Shown here in pieces: positions 37,518 to 46,474 of a stretch of 64,000 nt of DNA. Below the pieces are notes generated by a model, which saw only the letters and a list, made by a program, of their open reading frames with translations, was not told the origin of the DNA and searched no databases. The position numbers and the translations under genes were made by a program. Within the stretch, counting starts at the first letter, position 1, and each line of letters begins with the position of its first letter. Source of the stretch: Lachnospiraceae bacterium (GTDB taxonomy: Bacteria > Bacillota > Clostridia > Lachnospirales > Lachnospiraceae); the NCBI GenBank assembly GCA_910575605.1, contig CAJTEW010000010.1:62001-126000 (forward strand), given 5' to 3'.

Positions 37518-40500
37518 TTAAATCAGTTTCCCACTTGTTGCAAAAGTATAAAAAATTCCTGATATGTTAATTGTACAACCTGTAACTAAATGGCCACTCC
37601 AATTATAATAGAATTTATCTCCATTTTTGTTCCTCCACCAGTTATATTTCATTGCCCCGCTTGTGCCAAAGTAATACCAGTATCCATTTATTTTTTTACC
37701 TTGATTGACTACTAAATGACCCTGCTCGTCATAATAAAATCTCTCTCCACTTTTATTCCGCCACCAACTATATTTCATTGCTCCGCTTGTGCTGAAATAA
37801 TACCACCATCCATTTATCTTCTTTCCTTGGTTTACTACTAGATGACCCTGTTCATCATAATAAAAACGCTCTCCATTTTTGTCTCTCCACCAATTACGTC
37901 TCATTGCTCCACTTGTACTAAAATAATACCACCATCCATCTATTTTTTTACCTTGGTTCACTACCAAATGGCCCTGTTCATCATAGTAAAAACGCTCTCC
38001 ATTTTTGTCTCTCCACCAATTACGTCTCATTGCTCCACTTGTACTAAAATAATACCACCATCCATCTATTTTTTTACCTTGGTTCACTACCAAATGGCCC
38101 TGTTCATCATAGTAAAAACGCTCTCCATTTTTGTCTCTCCACCAATTATATTTCATTACTCCATCTGTTTCAAAATAATACCAGTACCCATCAATTTTCT
38201 TACCACCGTATACCCTCTTTCCATTCTCGTAATAATATTTTCTACCATCAATTTCCTGCCATCCTTCCAATACCGATGGAAACTCCTTCTCTTCCTCTAC
38301 CTTAAGTGATCTAATACTTACTTTACCTGTCAGGCTGTCAAGATATATCACATAAAGTTTCTCATTTTCATAATATGACATTACCCCCGTCGCACTCTGA
38401 CTGGACACCTTAAGTCCAAGCTGTTCCCACTGATTATTCTTAAGTGTCATTGCATATGTCTTATCTGTTCCATTGCTATACACAACATATGGCAGGGAAC
38501 CGTTAAAACATATATCTATTTCCAGCGCTGCAGAATCCATAACCATATTTGTCCCAACCTGCTTCCAGCCAGAAGCTTTTTGGCTCATATCATATACATA
38601 CAAATAAGTTTTATAATCTCCTACAACTGTTCCATTTCTAAGCAGATAAACAAGGTTCCCTCTCTGCTTTATGATTGCACTATTCGCCTGCATTGACCCA
38701 TTTAAAAGCATTGACCATGAATTGGACTTCTCATCATATTTCTTTACATATAAACAGTTATTGTTAAACGCTTCCCGATATACAACAACAGTATTTCCGT
38801 TTAAAGAAGACATAATCGCATTAGCTGGATAACCAGTACTATAACATACCTTATCGCCCAGCTTCTTCAGGCCATTTAAATACTTATACGCATAAACGGT
38901 ATCTCCTGTATCATTAGTATATGTGAAGTAAACACCCGTATCTGCTTCTCCTATCATTACTTCATTAGAACACTCTGAAGATGTAAATAAATTATTCCAT
39001 TTACCTCCATTTAATTTATCCAGCCTGACGTGATAAGTTGAATCAAGATAAAGAACATATACTTCATTATTATATACTGTGATTTTATGTCCATTACCTT
39101 TTGGTCCATTTGCCATCTTACTCCAGCTTCCTGCATTATATTTTAACAAAGCAGAATTCCCGCTGGCATCTGTCTGTGCTATACAATATAGCGCTCCATT
39201 CCCATCCTGGCAGGAATCTAAAGTACGAAACGCCAGACCGGTTGTATCTTCACTTTCTAGTTTCCACTTAAGATTATCCTCTCCTTCTGAAAAGGTAATA
39301 TCAAATGTAATCTGATCTCCTCCTGCACTTCCAATATTACTAATTACAATTCCACTATTTGACCCATCTGAATACGTAATTGCATTATCAGCTACTGTTG
39401 CATGCACATTACTGTTTCCAAAAGAGGTTCTTCCACTTTCAGCTGAAAAAAAGGATGCATTCAAAAGAGATTTATCTGCTTTTTCATATCCATTTTCATA
39501 TGTATCTCCTGGACGATATACATAAAGCATATAGGGTGGTGCATTTGTATTCCCCTGATTTATAGCAGTATTTACTCGATATATAACCAGGCCTGATCCT
39601 GGTATCAGGCAGTCATAATCACCTGTACGGTTAGAGTTTTCATCGAACATCCTTCCAGCTTTTCGAAACTCTAAAACAAAAAACTCTGTAGATGAATAAC
39701 CTGTCTTCAAGATAACTGCCTGGCGATCTTTTGTCTTTACTGTAGCTGATGATGCCGCATAAAGAGAATAACCCTTCGTCGAATCCGTTACAGTTGGAAT
39801 ATCAAACCATCCTGTATATGCCGACCTTAAATAAGCAAGAGGATACTGCACATATCTGCTCGCCGATGACATAATATCCCATGTTCCGGCCGGACTTCTT
39901 GTAGAATCCGAATTATTAACAATATACAAGTCCGGATATCCTATTGTGTGTAAAAACTCATGAATAATCACTCCGCTGCTCGCAGACATATACGAATCAC
40001 TTTCAGGCACCAGAGTATAGTTTGACAATGCTTTAGAGTTAATTGTTTTTTGTCCAATATAGCTTGCCTTATGCCCATAATATTTCTGATTCGTATTCCC
40101 TGATTCACATGGAACAATAATCATTAAGTTATCTACATATCCGTCTCCATCCCTGTCCAAAGATATATTTGATGGTATCTGATTAGAAGCAGCAAGAATA
40201 TCTGCTATTTCCTCAATAATTTCCGTATCACCATTTTTACTATCTGCGTAATAATCAAGATTATTCTTCAACGTGTAAGGATAAATCTTATCTACTGCTG
40301 CATCATATTGGGGAAAAATATTAGCAACATCCAACTGATTAAATGAAATATTCTGCAAATATTTTTTCATTGCACGTGGATGTGTGTCATCACCCTGAAA
40401 CAACTCTATCAAATTAGGATTTTCATGGTAGCATCTTCCGCCGCTGCCCGAAGCGATATGGTCGTGCTTTGTATCTGCAAACTCAACAAAAACTACTACA

Positions 40501-40880
40501 TTTGCAACATTCCCACTGTCATCTGCTGCCTGTCCCTGATAAACATTGCTTTGAACAGAAATAAGCTCATCCTCTTCTTTTATATCATCACCAGTAATGT
40601 CTGGTTCCTTTTTTTCTTCAACATCATCTACTATGTCTAAGTTTTCTTCTGATGTCTCTAAATCTTCTGATGTCTCTAAGTCTTCTGATGTCTCTAAATC
40701 TTCTGCTTTATCTGTAATAATCTCATCTGTTCCACTTTCTCCATTATCATCAAGATTGTCTTCCATAATACTTTCTTCTTCCTGATGCTCTTCCAATGGA
40801 CTCGCGTACACATAACTGGGACTCAATATAAGGGCCAAAACCAAAAATAGTACCCCAAATGTTTTCACTCTATTCTTCAT
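37518..40880 (-). CDS. Secreted M6-family metalloprotease with C-terminal wall-binding repeats
   Basis: 1120 residues. Signal peptide at 1-27 (ending TYVYA-like SPSYVYAS), then an acidic region with three SEDLET units. The protease domain (about 130-480) has VIIHEFLHTIGYPDLY near residue 303, the HExxHxxGxxD zinc site of M6 immune-inhibitor-A-like proteases, and LDRDGDGYVDNLMI. Residues ~545-875 form a beta-rich propeller-like segment with repeated YLLRNG/YVLYLD strands. The last ~240 residues are wall-binding repeats, several identical in sequence. It presumably cuts surface or host proteins while held on the cell wall. It is last in the rmlA-rmlB-LtaS unit, next to the main cluster promoter. 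Confidence 0.9.
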   Translation of the reverse strand: MKNRVKTFGVLFLVLALILSPSYVYASPLEEHQEEESIMEDNLDDNGESGTDEIITDKAEDLETSEDLETSEDLETSEENLDIVDDVEEKKEPDITGDDIKEEDELISVQSNVYQGQAADDSGNVANVVVFVEFADTKHDHIASGSGGRCYHENPNLIELFQGDDTHPRAMKKYLQNISFNQLDVANIFPQYDAAVDKIYPYTLKNNLDYYADSKNGDTEIIEEIADILAASNQIPSNISLDRDGDGYVDNLMIIVPCESGNTNQKYYGHKASYIGQKTINSKALSNYTLVPESDSYMSASSGVIIHEFLHTIGYPDLYIVNNSDSTRSPAGTWDIMSSASRYVQYPLAYLRSAYTGWFDIPTVTDSTKGYSLYAASSATVKTKDRQAVILKTGYSSTEFFVLEFRKAGRMFDENSNRTGDYDCLIPGSGLVIYRVNTAINQGNTNAPPYMLYVYRPGDTYENGYEKADKSLLNASFFSAESGRTSFGNSNVHATVADNAITYSDGSNSGIVISNIGSAGGDQITFDITFSEGEDNLKWKLESEDTTGLAFRTLDSCQDGNGALYCIAQTDASGNSALLKYNAGSWSKMANGPKGNGHKITVYNNEVYVLYLDSTYHVRLDKLNGGKWNNLFTSSECSNEVMIGEADTGVYFTYTNDTGDTVYAYKYLNGLKKLGDKVCYSTGYPANAIMSSLNGNTVVVYREAFNNNCLYVKKYDEKSNSWSMLLNGSMQANSAIIKQRGNLVYLLRNGTVVGDYKTYLYVYDMSQKASGWKQVGTNMVMDSAALEIDICFNGSLPYVVYSNGTDKTYAMTLKNNQWEQLGLKVSSQSATGVMSYYENEKLYVIYLDSLTGKVSIRSLKVEEEKEFPSVLEGWQEIDGRKYYYENGKRVYGGKKIDGYWYYFETDGVMKYNWWRDKNGERFYYDEQGHLVVNQGKKIDGWWYYFSTSGAMRRNWWRDKNGERFYYDEQGHLVVNQGKKIDGWWYYFSTSGAMRRNWWRDKNGERFYYDEQGHLVVNQGKKINGWWYYFSTSGAMKYSWWRNKSGERFYYDEQGHLVVNQGKKINGYWYYFGTSGAMKYNWWRNKNGDKFYYNWSGHLVTGCTINISGIFYTFATSGKLI
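37862..38113 (-). repeat. Identical 126-bp tandem duplication in the M6 protease gene
   Basis: Units at 37862-37987 and 37988-38113 appear identical base for base, and a third begins at 38114 before diverging. Each codes for 42 residues (two wall-binding repeats). Identity at silent positions points to very recent duplication or active homogenisation. Confidence 0.85.
40645..40698 (-). repeat. Three 18-bp tandem repeats in the protease propeptide region
   Basis: Units of TCTTCTGATGTCTCTAAR (18 bp) at 40645, 40663 and 40681 differ at one base and code for SEDLET units just after the signal peptide. Being a multiple of three, copy-number change would keep the reading frame. Confidence 0.85.
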
Positions 40881-40905
40881 AAATCGTCCTCCACATTCTT
40901 TTATT

Positions 40906-42744
40906 TTACTCTACAAACCCAACTGCTTCCCCAACCATATACTGGTCTCCAGAACTGTCCACTATGTAAGCCTGAATATAATAGTTTCCTACTTTATAGT
41001 TAAAATTGGGGACGTTAACTTCCACATAATAGTTCCCTTGTTCTACCTCCTGCATCTGAATCCATTGTAAATCACTTTGATCATCATTCGTCCATACAGC
41101 CAGCATTACTGACTCAATACCTTCTACATTCTTTATATCTGATACCCCTACTGGGAGACCTCCTGTTTCATATTGATAATCATTAACATATATTACTGCC
41201 GATGCAAGTTTACCTTCACGTTTTAATAATTCCTCATTATTTTCATCTAAGTCTGCAAGTGCTTCCATAAATTTCGATTGTTTATAAAGCTCTGACTGTT
41301 CAGTTTCCAAACCTACTCTCTCTGTTAATGTCTGCATATTTGAAAAAAGATTTGTTCCCAATCCTAATCTATTCCCTTCAATCTGCACACCCAAAGCTGC
41401 TAAAGTTGTAGGAAAACTGTCAAATGTGGTATAAATCCTTTCTGTATTATTTTCTACTTCTGCTGCTGAATTAACAAAAGCAGTATAGACTTTACGTGCA
41501 TACTTATCGTCGATATCATTGCAAAAATCACTATCCATTGTCAGATGATCACCCATCAATACAATTGTCGTATTGTCATAAAATTCCTGCTGCTTTACCC
41601 ATCCAACAAACTCCTTAACCTGTCTGCTAGAACATGCCATAACATTCGCGTACAAATCATCTCCAAATGTATCCTGGCAAAGCTCACACATATAACCATC
41701 TTCAAAATGAGTATCAACTGTTAATAATGTCAAATTAAATGGTTCATCATTATCCGCCAATTCCTCTAGTTTTTCTTTTGCATAGCCGAACAGCTTTTGA
41801 TCTTCATATCCCCACCACACTCTATAATCAGCAGGCAATAGTTCTTCCTCAATGGCATAATTATAATCTATAATTTCATAATTACCATGTTCTGTAAAAT
41901 ATAATTTTCTACCGCCGAACATTGCGTCAGAACCGATCAGTAATGTCTGAGAATATCCAGCCTCTTCCAAAATATCACCTAATGTTATTATCCCTGAGAA
42001 AAAAGACTCCTGCGTATCCATACTATTTCCATTTATCGACACATCCAATGGCAAACCCGATGTCTGTGCAAACATCGCAGCAACTGTCCATGTTGCTCTT
42101 GGCATTGCATACCCACCATTTATCCCCTTATTTTTACCAGAAAAGTTTTCATTCTCCTGCGAAATTTCCGTCAATTCCGGAATAACATTCTCCTCAAATG
42201 CCCCTCCATTCTCTTTATCTGCATAAGTTGTCTCCATAGACTCCAAGAATATGTATATAAGATTCCTTTTCTGCTCCGGAAACGTAATCTCCACGTCTGC
42301 TGGATTTACATAATTAGCTTCAATAAAATCCGAATCTGTTTTCTGCGCCTCTACATATTCCCCTACATCCAGGCTATTCCACGCACTGCGCACGGTAACC
42401 CCTGTCACAGCTAAAGAAACAACAATCCCTGCACACATAACCACATAATATTTCTTCTTACCACGCCATGCACAAAGCAATATAATGATAAAAAGCAACA
42501 GCAAAGCTGTCGGCGCAACACATAAGCTGAAATATTCCTTTATCATCCCCTCATTTGTACCTTCTAGCGGAGCAGTCAGATGGAAAATCAACTCATCCAT
42601 TGTAAGATTGCTCCATGTATCAAACATCCATTCAATGCTAAAACAAATCATTGATGCCAATGCAGTCAATATTACTGCTAATATTGTACCTATTGCACAT
42701 AGTACCTTCTTAATAACCTTGATAAATGTTTTCATTTGTTCCAT
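40906..42744 (-). CDS. LtaS-like phosphoglycerol transferase (sulfatase-fold membrane protein)
   Basis: 612 residues. Three N-terminal membrane segments (about 11-35, 73-90, 98-118) precede an extracellular sulfatase/alkaline phosphatase-fold domain. NLIYIFLESMETTYAD holds the metal-binding Glu, GGYAMPRATWTVAAMFAQTS the probable nucleophile Thr, TLLTVDTHFE a metal His region, and IVLMGDHLTMDS the Asp-His pair. LtaS enzymes move sn-glycerol-1-phosphate from phosphatidylglycerol onto a glycolipid; relatives such as OpgB decorate glycans. A C-terminal domain (about 520-612) of beta character is unusual for LtaS. In this locus it could add phosphoglycerol side groups (inference). It lies between rmlB and the M6 protease. 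Confidence 0.88.
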   Translation of the reverse strand: MEQMKTFIKVIKKVLCAIGTILAVILTALASMICFSIEWMFDTWSNLTMDELIFHLTAPLEGTNEGMIKEYFSLCVAPTALLLLFIIILLCAWRGKKKYYVVMCAGIVVSLAVTGVTVRSAWNSLDVGEYVEAQKTDSDFIEANYVNPADVEITFPEQKRNLIYIFLESMETTYADKENGGAFEENVIPELTEISQENENFSGKNKGINGGYAMPRATWTVAAMFAQTSGLPLDVSINGNSMDTQESFFSGIITLGDILEEAGYSQTLLIGSDAMFGGRKLYFTEHGNYEIIDYNYAIEEELLPADYRVWWGYEDQKLFGYAKEKLEELADNDEPFNLTLLTVDTHFEDGYMCELCQDTFGDDLYANVMACSSRQVKEFVGWVKQQEFYDNTTIVLMGDHLTMDSDFCNDIDDKYARKVYTAFVNSAAEVENNTERIYTTFDSFPTTLAALGVQIEGNRLGLGTNLFSNMQTLTERVGLETEQSELYKQSKFMEALADLDENNEELLKREGKLASAVIYVNDYQYETGGLPVGVSDIKNVEGIESVMLAVWTNDDQSDLQWIQMQEVEQGNYYVEVNVPNFNYKVGNYYIQAYIVDSSGDQYMVGEAVGFVE

Positions 42745-42769
42745 TCACTCCACAGCTAGCCTTTATCTC

Positions 42770-43741
42770 TCAACACTTTTCCCACCATTGTCTATGCTCC
42801 AGATACCACTGTATTGTCTTTTTAATTCCATCAACAAACATTGTTTCGGGAAGCCACCCCAGCTCTTTATGTATCTTTTCCGGATCAATGGCATACCGCA
42901 AATCATGTCCCTTGCGGTCATCAGTATAAGTAATAAGACTTTCCGGCTTTTGAAGTTCTCTACAGATAATTTTAACAATGTCGATATTTTTCATTTCATT
43001 ATGACCGCCTATATTATACACTTCTCCTATTCTGCCCTTATGAATAATCAGGTCTATTGCTTTACAGTGATCCTCCACATACAGCCAGTCTCTCACATTT
43101 TCTCCCTTCCCATATACTGGAAGTGGCTTGTCATTTAATGCATTTGCAATCATTAAAGGTATAAGCTTTTCCGGAAATTGGTAGGGTCCATAATTATTTG
43201 AACATCTGCTGATTGTAACAGGAAGTCCATATGTGCGGTAATATGCTGCCACAAGAAGATCGGCTCCCGCTTTAGAAGAGCTGTACGGACTGCTTGTATG
43301 AATCGGAGTTTCCTCTGTAAAAAACAAATCAGGCCTGTCTAAAGGCAAATCCCCATATACTTCATCTGTAGAAACCTGATGATATCTGGTAATTCCATAC
43401 TTTCTACAAGCATCCATAAGTACCGCTGTTCCCTTGATATTTGTATCTAAAAACACTTCCGGACTTTCGATAGAACGGTCCACATGAGTCTCTGCTGCAA
43501 AATTTACAATAATATCAGGGTGCTCTTCCTCAAACAATCTGTACACTGCCTCTCTGTCTGTAATACTTTCTTTTACAAACCGAAAGTTAGGGTTATCCAT
43601 TACCATTTGTAAAGTGGACAGATTTCCTGCATAGGTCAAACAGTCCAGACATACAATCCTATATTCCGGATGTCTTTCAAGCATAAAAAAAATAAAATTA
43701 CTTCCAATGAATCCGGCTCCCCCAGTTACAATAATATTCAT
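42770..43741 (-). CDS. rmlB: dTDP-glucose 4,6-dehydratase
   Basis: 323 residues. MNIIVTGGAGFIGSNFIFFM at the start binds NAD; NFAAETHVDRSIESP, HQVSTDEVYGDLPLD and SPYSSSKAGADLLVAAYYRT (YxxxK) are all RmlB signatures, as is SRCSNNYGPYQFPEKLIPLM. It makes dTDP-4-keto-6-deoxy-glucose from dTDP-glucose supplied by the adjacent RmlA. The rmlC and rmlD genes needed for dTDP-L-rhamnose are not in the window, so they lie elsewhere or another dTDP sugar is made. Confidence 0.97.
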   Translation of the reverse strand: MNIIVTGGAGFIGSNFIFFMLERHPEYRIVCLDCLTYAGNLSTLQMVMDNPNFRFVKESITDREAVYRLFEEEHPDIIVNFAAETHVDRSIESPEVFLDTNIKGTAVLMDACRKYGITRYHQVSTDEVYGDLPLDRPDLFFTEETPIHTSSPYSSSKAGADLLVAAYYRTYGLPVTISRCSNNYGPYQFPEKLIPLMIANALNDKPLPVYGKGENVRDWLYVEDHCKAIDLIIHKGRIGEVYNIGGHNEMKNIDIVKIICRELQKPESLITYTDDRKGHDLRYAIDPEKIHKELGWLPETMFVDGIKKTIQWYLEHRQWWEKC

Positions 43742-43771
43742 ATTTCTTTCCCTTCTATCATCATATTTTGT

Positions 43772-44668
43772 CTAGTATAGCCCATCCTGGTATTTTCCGT
43801 CTAAAACATCTTTTAAATACTGACCATATTGGCTATTTTTTAACACCTCATACATTTTTAAAACACTTTCTTTAGTAATCCATCCATTCAAATACGCAAT
43901 TTCTTCCAGACATCCTATTTTACGATGTTGATGTGACTCAATTGTTTTAATAAAATTAGTCGCATCAACCAAACTCGCATGTGTCCCTGTGTCCAGCCAT
44001 GTAAATCCTTGACCTAAAAGCTCTACATTCAGCCTTCCCTGTTCCAAATAAATCTGACACAAATCTGTAATCTCCAACTCTCCACGTGGGCTTGGTCTAA
44101 GACTTTTCGCGTATTCCACCACTGCATTATCATAAAAATATAATCCTGTCAAGCAATAATTGCTTTTTGGCTTTTGAGGCTTTTCCTCAATAGAAACCGC
44201 CTTTCCTTCCCGGTTAAATTCCACTACACCAAATCGTTCAGGGTCATCCACATAATAACCAAATACAGTTGCACCCTTACCACACTTTGCATTTTTCACT
44301 GCATTCTTCAGTCTTTTATTCAGCCCATGCCCCGCAAAAATATTATCTCCCAAAGCCATAGCCGCTGAATCATTGCCAATAAAATGTTCTCCTATAATAA
44401 AGGCCTGTGCGAGTCCATCCGGACTTGGCTGAATCTCATAGGATAAATTTATTCCAAATTGATGTCCATCTCCCAGAAGCTTCTGAAATCTCGGCGTGTC
44501 CTGTTGTGTAGAAATTATTAAAATGTCCCGTATGCCTGCATTCATCAGTACAGATATGGGATAGTATATCATCGGTTTATCATAGACCGGTAACAGCTGC
44601 TTTGATGTTACCATTGTCAGCGGATATAACCGCGTGCCAGAACCTCCGGCGAGAATAATTCCTTTCAT
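43772..44668 (-). CDS. rmlA: Glucose-1-phosphate thymidylyltransferase
   Basis: 298 residues, standard length. [20 protein letters not shown] is the nucleotidyltransferase motif; [46 protein letters not shown] and [19 protein letters not shown] complete the RmlA pattern. It makes dTDP-glucose from dTTP and glucose-1-phosphate. It is the first gene after a promoter at 44.72-44.75 kb, preceded by AGGAGG, and is followed by rmlB. Confidence 0.97.
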   Translation of the reverse strand: MKGIILAGGSGTRLYPLTMVTSKQLLPVYDKPMIYYPISVLMNAGIRDILIISTQQDTPRFQKLLGDGHQFGINLSYEIQPSPDGLAQAFIIGEHFIGNDSAAMALGDNIFAGHGLNKRLKNAVKNAKCGKGATVFGYYVDDPERFGVVEFNREGKAVSIEEKPQKPKSNYCLTGLYFYDNAVVEYAKSLRPSPRGELEITDLCQIYLEQGRLNVELLGQGFTWLDTGTHASLVDATNFIKTIESHQHRKIGCLEEIAYLNGWITKESVLKMYEVLKNSQYGQYLKDVLDGKYQDGLY

Positions 44669-44716
44669 AGAGGCTTTCCTCCTATATTTAATAATATGCT
44701 TAATGAAATCAGTATC

Positions 44717-44745
44717 ATTGTACTATATCTTGTGGTATATGTCTA
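44717..44745 (-). promoter_or_regulatory. Sigma-A-type promoter of rmlA
   Basis: Minus-strand TAGACA (44740-44745), 17-nt spacer, TACAAT (44717-44722), 48 nt before the rmlA ATG. Its upstream edge lies only 8 nt from the left 18-bp direct repeat, so rearrangement at that repeat would change what lies upstream. Confidence 0.7.
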
Positions 44746-44753
44746 TAATTCAT

Positions 44754-44771
44754 TTTTAAGAAACAGCTGGT
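44754..44771. repeat. Left copy of 18-bp direct repeat (possible recombination site)
   Basis: TTTTAAGAAACAGCTGGT. It matches the right copy at 50282-50299 at 17 of 18 positions and in the same orientation. The following bases extend it to a near-palindrome, GAAACAGCTGGTTC, the layout expected of a tyrosine-recombinase core site. Confidence 0.5.
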
Positions 44772-44818
44772 TCGTGAGTTTCAATATATTCAATCAATTA
44801 CTAATTTAGATGCAATTA

Positions 44819-44889
44819 TGTCTCATTTTTACAACCGTCCTTATCTCCTGTTTTTTGTACAATCAATAACAAGTGCAAAAAATGAGACA
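44819..44889. promoter_or_regulatory. Inverted repeat upstream of the XRE gene, possible operator
   Basis: TGTCTCATTTTT at 44819-44830 and its exact complement at 44878-44889 face each other across 47 nt, ending 21 nt before the XRE start. A second, nested inverted pair (TTTTTTGTAC at 44851, GTGCAAAAAA at 44873) differs by one base. Sites like these suit a dimeric XRE repressor acting on its own promoter (inference). Confidence 0.5.
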
Positions 44890-44910
44890 ATATTTTTGAA
44901 AGGAGAAAAA

Positions 44911-45186
44911 ATGCCAAAACCACGGACAGAAAATGGCGGTAAAAATCTCATCAGCCGTCAGTTAATTGAACTAAGAAAACGCGACAATTACTCTCAACGT
45001 GATCTTGCCTACAGACTCCAGCTAGAAGGCTGCGATATGGATAAAAATGCTATCACAAGAATTGAAACAGACAAGCGATATGTATCAGATTTTGAAATAA
45101 AAGCCCTCTCTGATATTTTCCACGTCTCGTATGAATATCTAATAGACGGCGTCTCTGACACACAAGAAAAAAGAGCCAAAGACTAA
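44911..45186 (+). CDS. XRE-family helix-turn-helix transcriptional regulator
   Basis: 91 residues from the ATG at 44911, preceded by AAAGGAG at six bases; the longer frame from 44818 has no site and crosses the putative operator. The HTH covers about residues 12-70: LIELRKRDNYSQRDLAYRLQ, then KNAITRIETDKRYVSDFEIK and a final helix LSDIFHVSYEYLIDG. It has no other domain. It is the only plus-strand gene between rmlA and the recombinase and is divergent from rmlA. It may regulate rmlA and the cluster, or itself. A terminator hairpin overlaps its stop codon. Confidence 0.88.
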   Translation: MPKPRTENGGKNLISRQLIELRKRDNYSQRDLAYRLQLEGCDMDKNAITRIETDKRYVSDFEIKALSDIFHVSYEYLIDGVSDTQEKRAKD

Positions 45187-45201
45187 CGCTTTGGTTCTTT
45201 T
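45169..45201 (+). terminator. Hairpin terminator overlapping the XRE stop codon
   Basis: AAAAGAGCCAAAG (45169-45181) pairs with CTTTGGTTCTTTT (45189-45201) over 13 positions, one a G-T pair. The loop holds the TAA stop. With T's on one side and A's on the other it could serve the converging DUF3048 gene as well. Confidence 0.7.
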
Positions 45202-45245
45202 ACAAGAAAATTTATTTCGTCTGATTTTACCTTAAAAAATATCAT

Positions 45246-46337
45246 CTACTGAAATACAGCCTGTGACCTGTAATTCACTGCAATATAGCTTTTACCACGA
45301 TTAATTTTCAACTCCTTGCCATTTTCGTCAAAAAATTTCAAACGCTGGCTTTCTGCCTCCTTTGACCAGTGTATCCTCTGCACACCTCCATTGGAGACAT
45401 AATATCCTGTGGAATCCGAACCGCCGGCCCAGTTAACCTCTTTATGCCCTACCTCGTCTCTAACTGAAATATCTGTCTCCAGCACAAACAAATTGGTAAA
45501 TGCAAGCTGCTCTTGTGTGCTTCCGTCAATCTGGGGAGTCCCATTCAGCTGCTTTAAGTATAGATTTCTCTCTGAATCATATGTAAACTGTGAAGTCTGC
45601 GCTCCAAAATTAATATTAACGCTTGTACAGTCCCCACCTTCCGGCTTCACCTGTTCCTCCATCTTATGAAAAGAAAAAGCGGTTCCTTTCATATTTTCAG
45701 AAAGCTCACTACGGTATCCCTGGGAATCAATCACCGCCCCAAAGGCTGTACCCTCAAAATAAGCTGTATGCTCCAGACTATATCCTGCATTAATTCGTTC
45801 CTGATCACGGGCAAACAATCCATTACCGTCATACATCCCATCAAACTGATCAAGCTGTAGCCAGGTCAGATAATCTCCAATCGTGTCGTCAATCCCCCAG
45901 TTTACATAAAAAGCGTCAAACCCCTGTGAAAATGCTGGAAAGTAACTACGACAGCTCCTAACTGCACATACCCTTGGTATAGTAGTATAGTCAGCGTATA
46001 AAGCCATAAATCTTGTTGCGTCTCCCTCTACCGGAATTTCGAAAATGATATCTGCCTTTGCAACTCCATACTGAGGCATTGCTGCAGGGATATTATTTAC
46101 CATAACTGCAACCGGACGCTTTCCAATTGCCCCCTCTGACAAATCTGCCACACCTGTAAGCAGATTCTGATTGGCGGGAAGATTCTCCTCTACTTCCTCC
46201 ACCTCTTCCGGTTCATCTTCCTCTTCTTTTTCCTCCACTTTCTTTTTCGTTTCTGCCGGCTTTTCCTCTCCCTTTTTACATCCGCTAAAGGAAAGGCATA
46301 AAGCCAAAATTAAAAATAATACTAATGCCTTTTTCAT
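45246..46337 (-). CDS. DUF3048 (YerB-like) lipoprotein
   Basis: 363 residues from the ATG at 46337, which has GGAGG seven bases upstream; the longer frame adds 19 residues over the promoter-proximal region. It has a lipoprotein signal with lipobox LSFSGC and then a Lys/Glu-rich linker (about 24-55). The DUF3048 domains follow: RPVAVMVNNIPAAMPQYGVA, FEIPVEGDATRFMALYAD, VRSCRSYFPAFSQGFDAFYV, and a C-terminal YYVSNGGVQRIHW. Family members such as YerB are extracytoplasmic with no settled function. It has its own promoter. It does not look like a mobile-element gene, which complicates the cassette idea. Confidence 0.9.
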   Translation of the reverse strand: MKKALVLFLILALCLSFSGCKKGEEKPAETKKKVEEKEEEDEPEEVEEVEENLPANQNLLTGVADLSEGAIGKRPVAVMVNNIPAAMPQYGVAKADIIFEIPVEGDATRFMALYADYTTIPRVCAVRSCRSYFPAFSQGFDAFYVNWGIDDTIGDYLTWLQLDQFDGMYDGNGLFARDQERINAGYSLEHTAYFEGTAFGAVIDSQGYRSELSENMKGTAFSFHKMEEQVKPEGGDCTSVNINFGAQTSQFTYDSERNLYLKQLNGTPQIDGSTQEQLAFTNLFVLETDISVRDEVGHKEVNWAGGSDSTGYYVSNGGVQRIHWSKEAESQRLKFFDENGKELKINRGKSYIAVNYRSQAVFQ

Positions 46338-46382
46338 TCCGCTACCTCCTGCTGGCAAAATTTTTTCTTCTGTCTGTAATTC

Positions 46383-46411
46383 ATTATAGTCCACTCCCTG
46401 CTGCGGTTCAA
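46383..46411 (-). promoter_or_regulatory. Sigma-A-type promoter of the DUF3048 gene
   Basis: Minus-strand TTGAAC (46406-46411), 17-nt spacer, perfect TATAAT (46383-46388), 46 nt before the ATG at 46337. Confidence 0.72.
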
Positions 46412-46474
46412 GCTCCTTCTCTCATAAAAATAAAATGCTTGCTGACCTCTGTTATATCAAATATCTACCTTTCA

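Noticed and set aside
37842-38309. Regular repeats resembling a CRISPR array or antisense gene
   Set aside because: The units are 126 bp tandem coding repeats without spacers, in frame with the M6 protease. The reverse frame is a shadow.
42485-43138. Plus-strand frame of 217 codons
   Set aside because: It is antisense to rmlB and the LtaS-like gene, both certain from their motifs, and has no family resemblance.
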